From Lutibacter oricola (lineage in GTDB: Bacteria; Bacteroidota; Bacteroidia; Flavobacteriales; Flavobacteriaceae): a stretch of DNA of 64,000 nt. The position numbers and the translations under genes were made by a program. The DNA lies in assembly GCF_900106565.1 (NCBI RefSeq), contig NZ_FNNJ01000005.1, positions 1-64,000 of the forward strand, in the 5' to 3' direction. Below the pieces are notes generated by a model. It worked only from the letters and a program-made list of their open reading frames with translations. It did no database searches and had not been told where the DNA came from. Each line of letters opens with the position of its first letter. Position 1 is the first letter of the stretch. Below are positions 62,603 to 64,000 of the stretch, piece after piece.

Positions 62603-64000
62603 CTAACCTTGATGCTTTATTTTTTCGTACAATTGAACAAGAGATTGCAACATCTCTACAGGTGTTGTTAAAATTTGATAATGATTTTGCCCAAACATTT
62701 GAGGTAAGTAATATTTTGCTTGTGCTTCAATAGCCAAAGCGTATGAATTTATATTGCGTTCGTTTAATTCTCGTAAAGCTTGTTTCACATCATTAACTCC
62801 GTACTTACCTTCGTACTTATCGTAGTCGTTTGGTTTTCCGTCTGAAATTAAAATAACCCATTTATTCTTGGTATCTCGCTTATCTAACATTGCTCCTGAA
62901 TGACGCAATGCAGCCCCAATTCTTGTATAACCACTTGGCTCTACAGCTCCAACTTTAAATTTTGATTTGTTCCAATCTTCATCAAAATCTTTAATGGTAA
63001 TATATGAAGAATGATTACGTGTTTTTGAGTAAAAACAATCTATTGAAAAATCGATATTAAACTCTTCTAAAATTTCCCCAAATAATATTGAAACTTGCTT
63101 TTCAACATCAATTACTCTATTTCCTGCAGCATATCCATCGCTTGATAAACTAATATCTAGTAATAATAAAATAGATAGGTCTTTTTCCTTTTTACGCTTA
63201 GATACATATATTTTTTCTGAAGGTGTATGTCCAGATTTTACATCAACAAATAAATCTGTTATGGCATCAATATCAAATTCCTCTCCTTGTGTTTGTCTAC
63301 GTTGTTGTTGGTATTTATTATTTACCGTAGTTAACATTTTACGCAAACCATTTAAGGTTGAACGGTTTTCGTTCAATGTTTTTTTGTAATACGGAACATC
63401 TGTTTTTAATATTGATTTTGGGTACACTTTACAAAAATCCGGTTTATAACCTCGCTTTGTATAATCCCACTCATCATATTTTATATGATAGCCTTTCGCA
63501 TCTATTTCTGAACTTTCAGAAACTGTTGTATTCTCAATAAAATCTGCTTGATATACAGAATGCGCTGTATCATCAACACGTACCGTATATTTCATATTAA
63601 TATCTTCCAACGCGTTGGAATGATCTTCTAACTCATCTTCACCATCAAAATCTCTAAAGTTGCCACCAAATTCTTCAGCTGTTTCTACTTTTTCAAATTG
63701 ATGTTGCAAAACTGCATCTTCTTGCTGTTTAATATCAACCTGAACCGAAATTATTTCTTCAACTGCATTTGATTTTAAAATAGTTTTTGGTTTCTCTTCG
63801 CTTGCCTTTTTAACCTTATCTGTAATATTTTTTAATTTTTCTTCGGAAGTATCTTCAAGATTGTTTCGCATCCATTTTCCGTAGATAAAAGAGAAATCTT
63901 TAGCAGTGTTATTTTTTTGTTTTTCTGAATAAAATTGAACGAATTTGTTGTGATATTTCTCAGTTACAGGAAATTGTTCAAACAATGAAGCTAATACTTT
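62603..64000 (-). CDS. norD: Nitric-oxide reductase activation protein NorD (5' end beyond right edge)
   Basis: At least 465 residues; the frame is open to the right edge, and the first visible codon reads Lys-Val-Leu-Ala. A TTG at 63985 is only an internal codon, so the true start is outside. A Glu/Lys-rich middle part precedes a C-terminal von Willebrand A domain with the metal site (LLLDISLSSDGYAAGNRVIDVE for D-x-S-x-S, the threonine in GAVEPSGYTRIGAALRHSG, and LISDGKPNDYDKYEGKYGV for the last aspartate). This matches NorD, which works with the AAA+ ATPase NorQ to insert metal into NorB. norQ and norBC would be expected upstream, past the edge. Usual NorD is about 600-650 residues, so roughly 150 are missing. 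Confidence 0.9.
   Translation of the reverse strand, partial: KVLASLFEQFPVTEKYHNKFVQFYSEKQKNNTAKDFSFIYGKWMRNNLEDTSEEKLKNITDKVKKASEEKPKTILKSNAVEEIISVQVDIKQQEDAVLQHQFEKVETAEEFGGNFRDFDGEDELEDHSNALEDINMKYTVRVDDTAHSVYQADFIENTTVSESSEIDAKGYHIKYDEWDYTKRGYKPDFCKVYPKSILKTDVPYYKKTLNENRSTLNGLRKMLTTVNNKYQQQRRQTQGEEFDIDAITDLFVDVKSGHTPSEKIYVSKRKKEKDLSILLLLDISLSSDGYAAGNRVIDVEKQVSILFGEILEEFNIDFSIDCFYSKTRNHSSYITIKDFDEDWNKSKFKVGAVEPSGYTRIGAALRHSGAMLDKRDTKNKWVILISDGKPNDYDKYEGKYGVNDVKQALRELNERNINSYALAIEAQAKYYLPQMFGQNHYQILTTPVEMLQSLVQLYEKIKHQG

Noticed and set aside
63985-63985. TTG at 63985 as the norD start
   Set aside because: The frame is open to the edge and known NorD proteins are longer, so the gene is cut by the window.

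Overview
The window is AT-rich DNA from a member of the Bacteroidota, most likely a marine Flavobacteriaceae. The evidence is the set of family markers: GLPGLI proteins, DUF4197, DUF4136 and DUF5522 proteins, a GatB/AspS fusion, a giant SprB-like adhesin, and -7 promoter boxes of the TAnnTTTG type about 20-35 nt upstream of many genes. No rRNA, tRNA, CRISPR array, insertion sequence or phage gene was found.

Layout. (1) 1-19778, minus strand: one uninterrupted reading frame of at least 6,592 codons for a secreted giant adhesin. It has a signal peptide, a long HYR-type array, three linker-type repeats and about 18 Calx-beta-like units, and it runs off the left edge. (2) 19779-21295: mostly non-coding, with a small glycogen-binding (CBM48-like) protein, candidate small RNA signals and palindromes. 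(3) 21296-24828: a three-gene acyl-CoA (probably propionyl-CoA) carboxylase operon. (4) 24860-30886: a possible structured small RNA, then prmA-lactonase-clpS, tpiA, an orphan peptide-type ABC permease, and pyrF overlapping a metal/cobalamin-receptor-like gene. (5) 30883-36550: small lipoproteins (one broken by a frameshift), hutU, a mini HExxH membrane protein and purU. (6) 36695-40129: the fused B12 mutase IcmF, carrying an in-frame palindromic repeat element. (7) 40186-43049: a VTT-domain membrane protein and recQ. (8) 43301-48295: a tRNA amidotransferase operon consisting of a highly divergent GatC-like gene, gatA, and gatB fused to aspS. (9) 48354-54161: four GLPGLI paralogues and a TonB-receptor-like outer-membrane protein in one operon. 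(10) 54511-57473: DUF423, an unknown gene and a CocE/NonD-type lipoprotein hydrolase. (11) 57638-64000: nitric-oxide/denitrification genes on the minus strand (norD partial, Fe-S repair protein RIC, DUF438-PAS sensor, NorE- and NorF-like subunits, and a porin).

How the genes work together. The carboxylase and IcmF point to short- and branched-chain acyl-CoA metabolism that depends on biotin and B12. The gat operon makes amidated Asn-tRNA and/or Gln-tRNA from misacylated precursors, with the aspartyl-tRNA synthetase physically tied to GatB. The right end handles NO: NorD, NorE and NorF support a quinol- or cytochrome-dependent NO reductase whose catalytic genes probably lie beyond the right edge, and RIC repairs NO-damaged iron centres.

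The most unusual items are the GatC-like protein that keeps only the C-terminal GatC motif next to a GatB/AspS fusion, the palindromic repeat translated inside IcmF, the giant two-part adhesin, a perfect 21-bp palindrome spanning the stop codons of two convergent genes, and two possible small RNAs. I saw no clear-cut new defence or mobile system.
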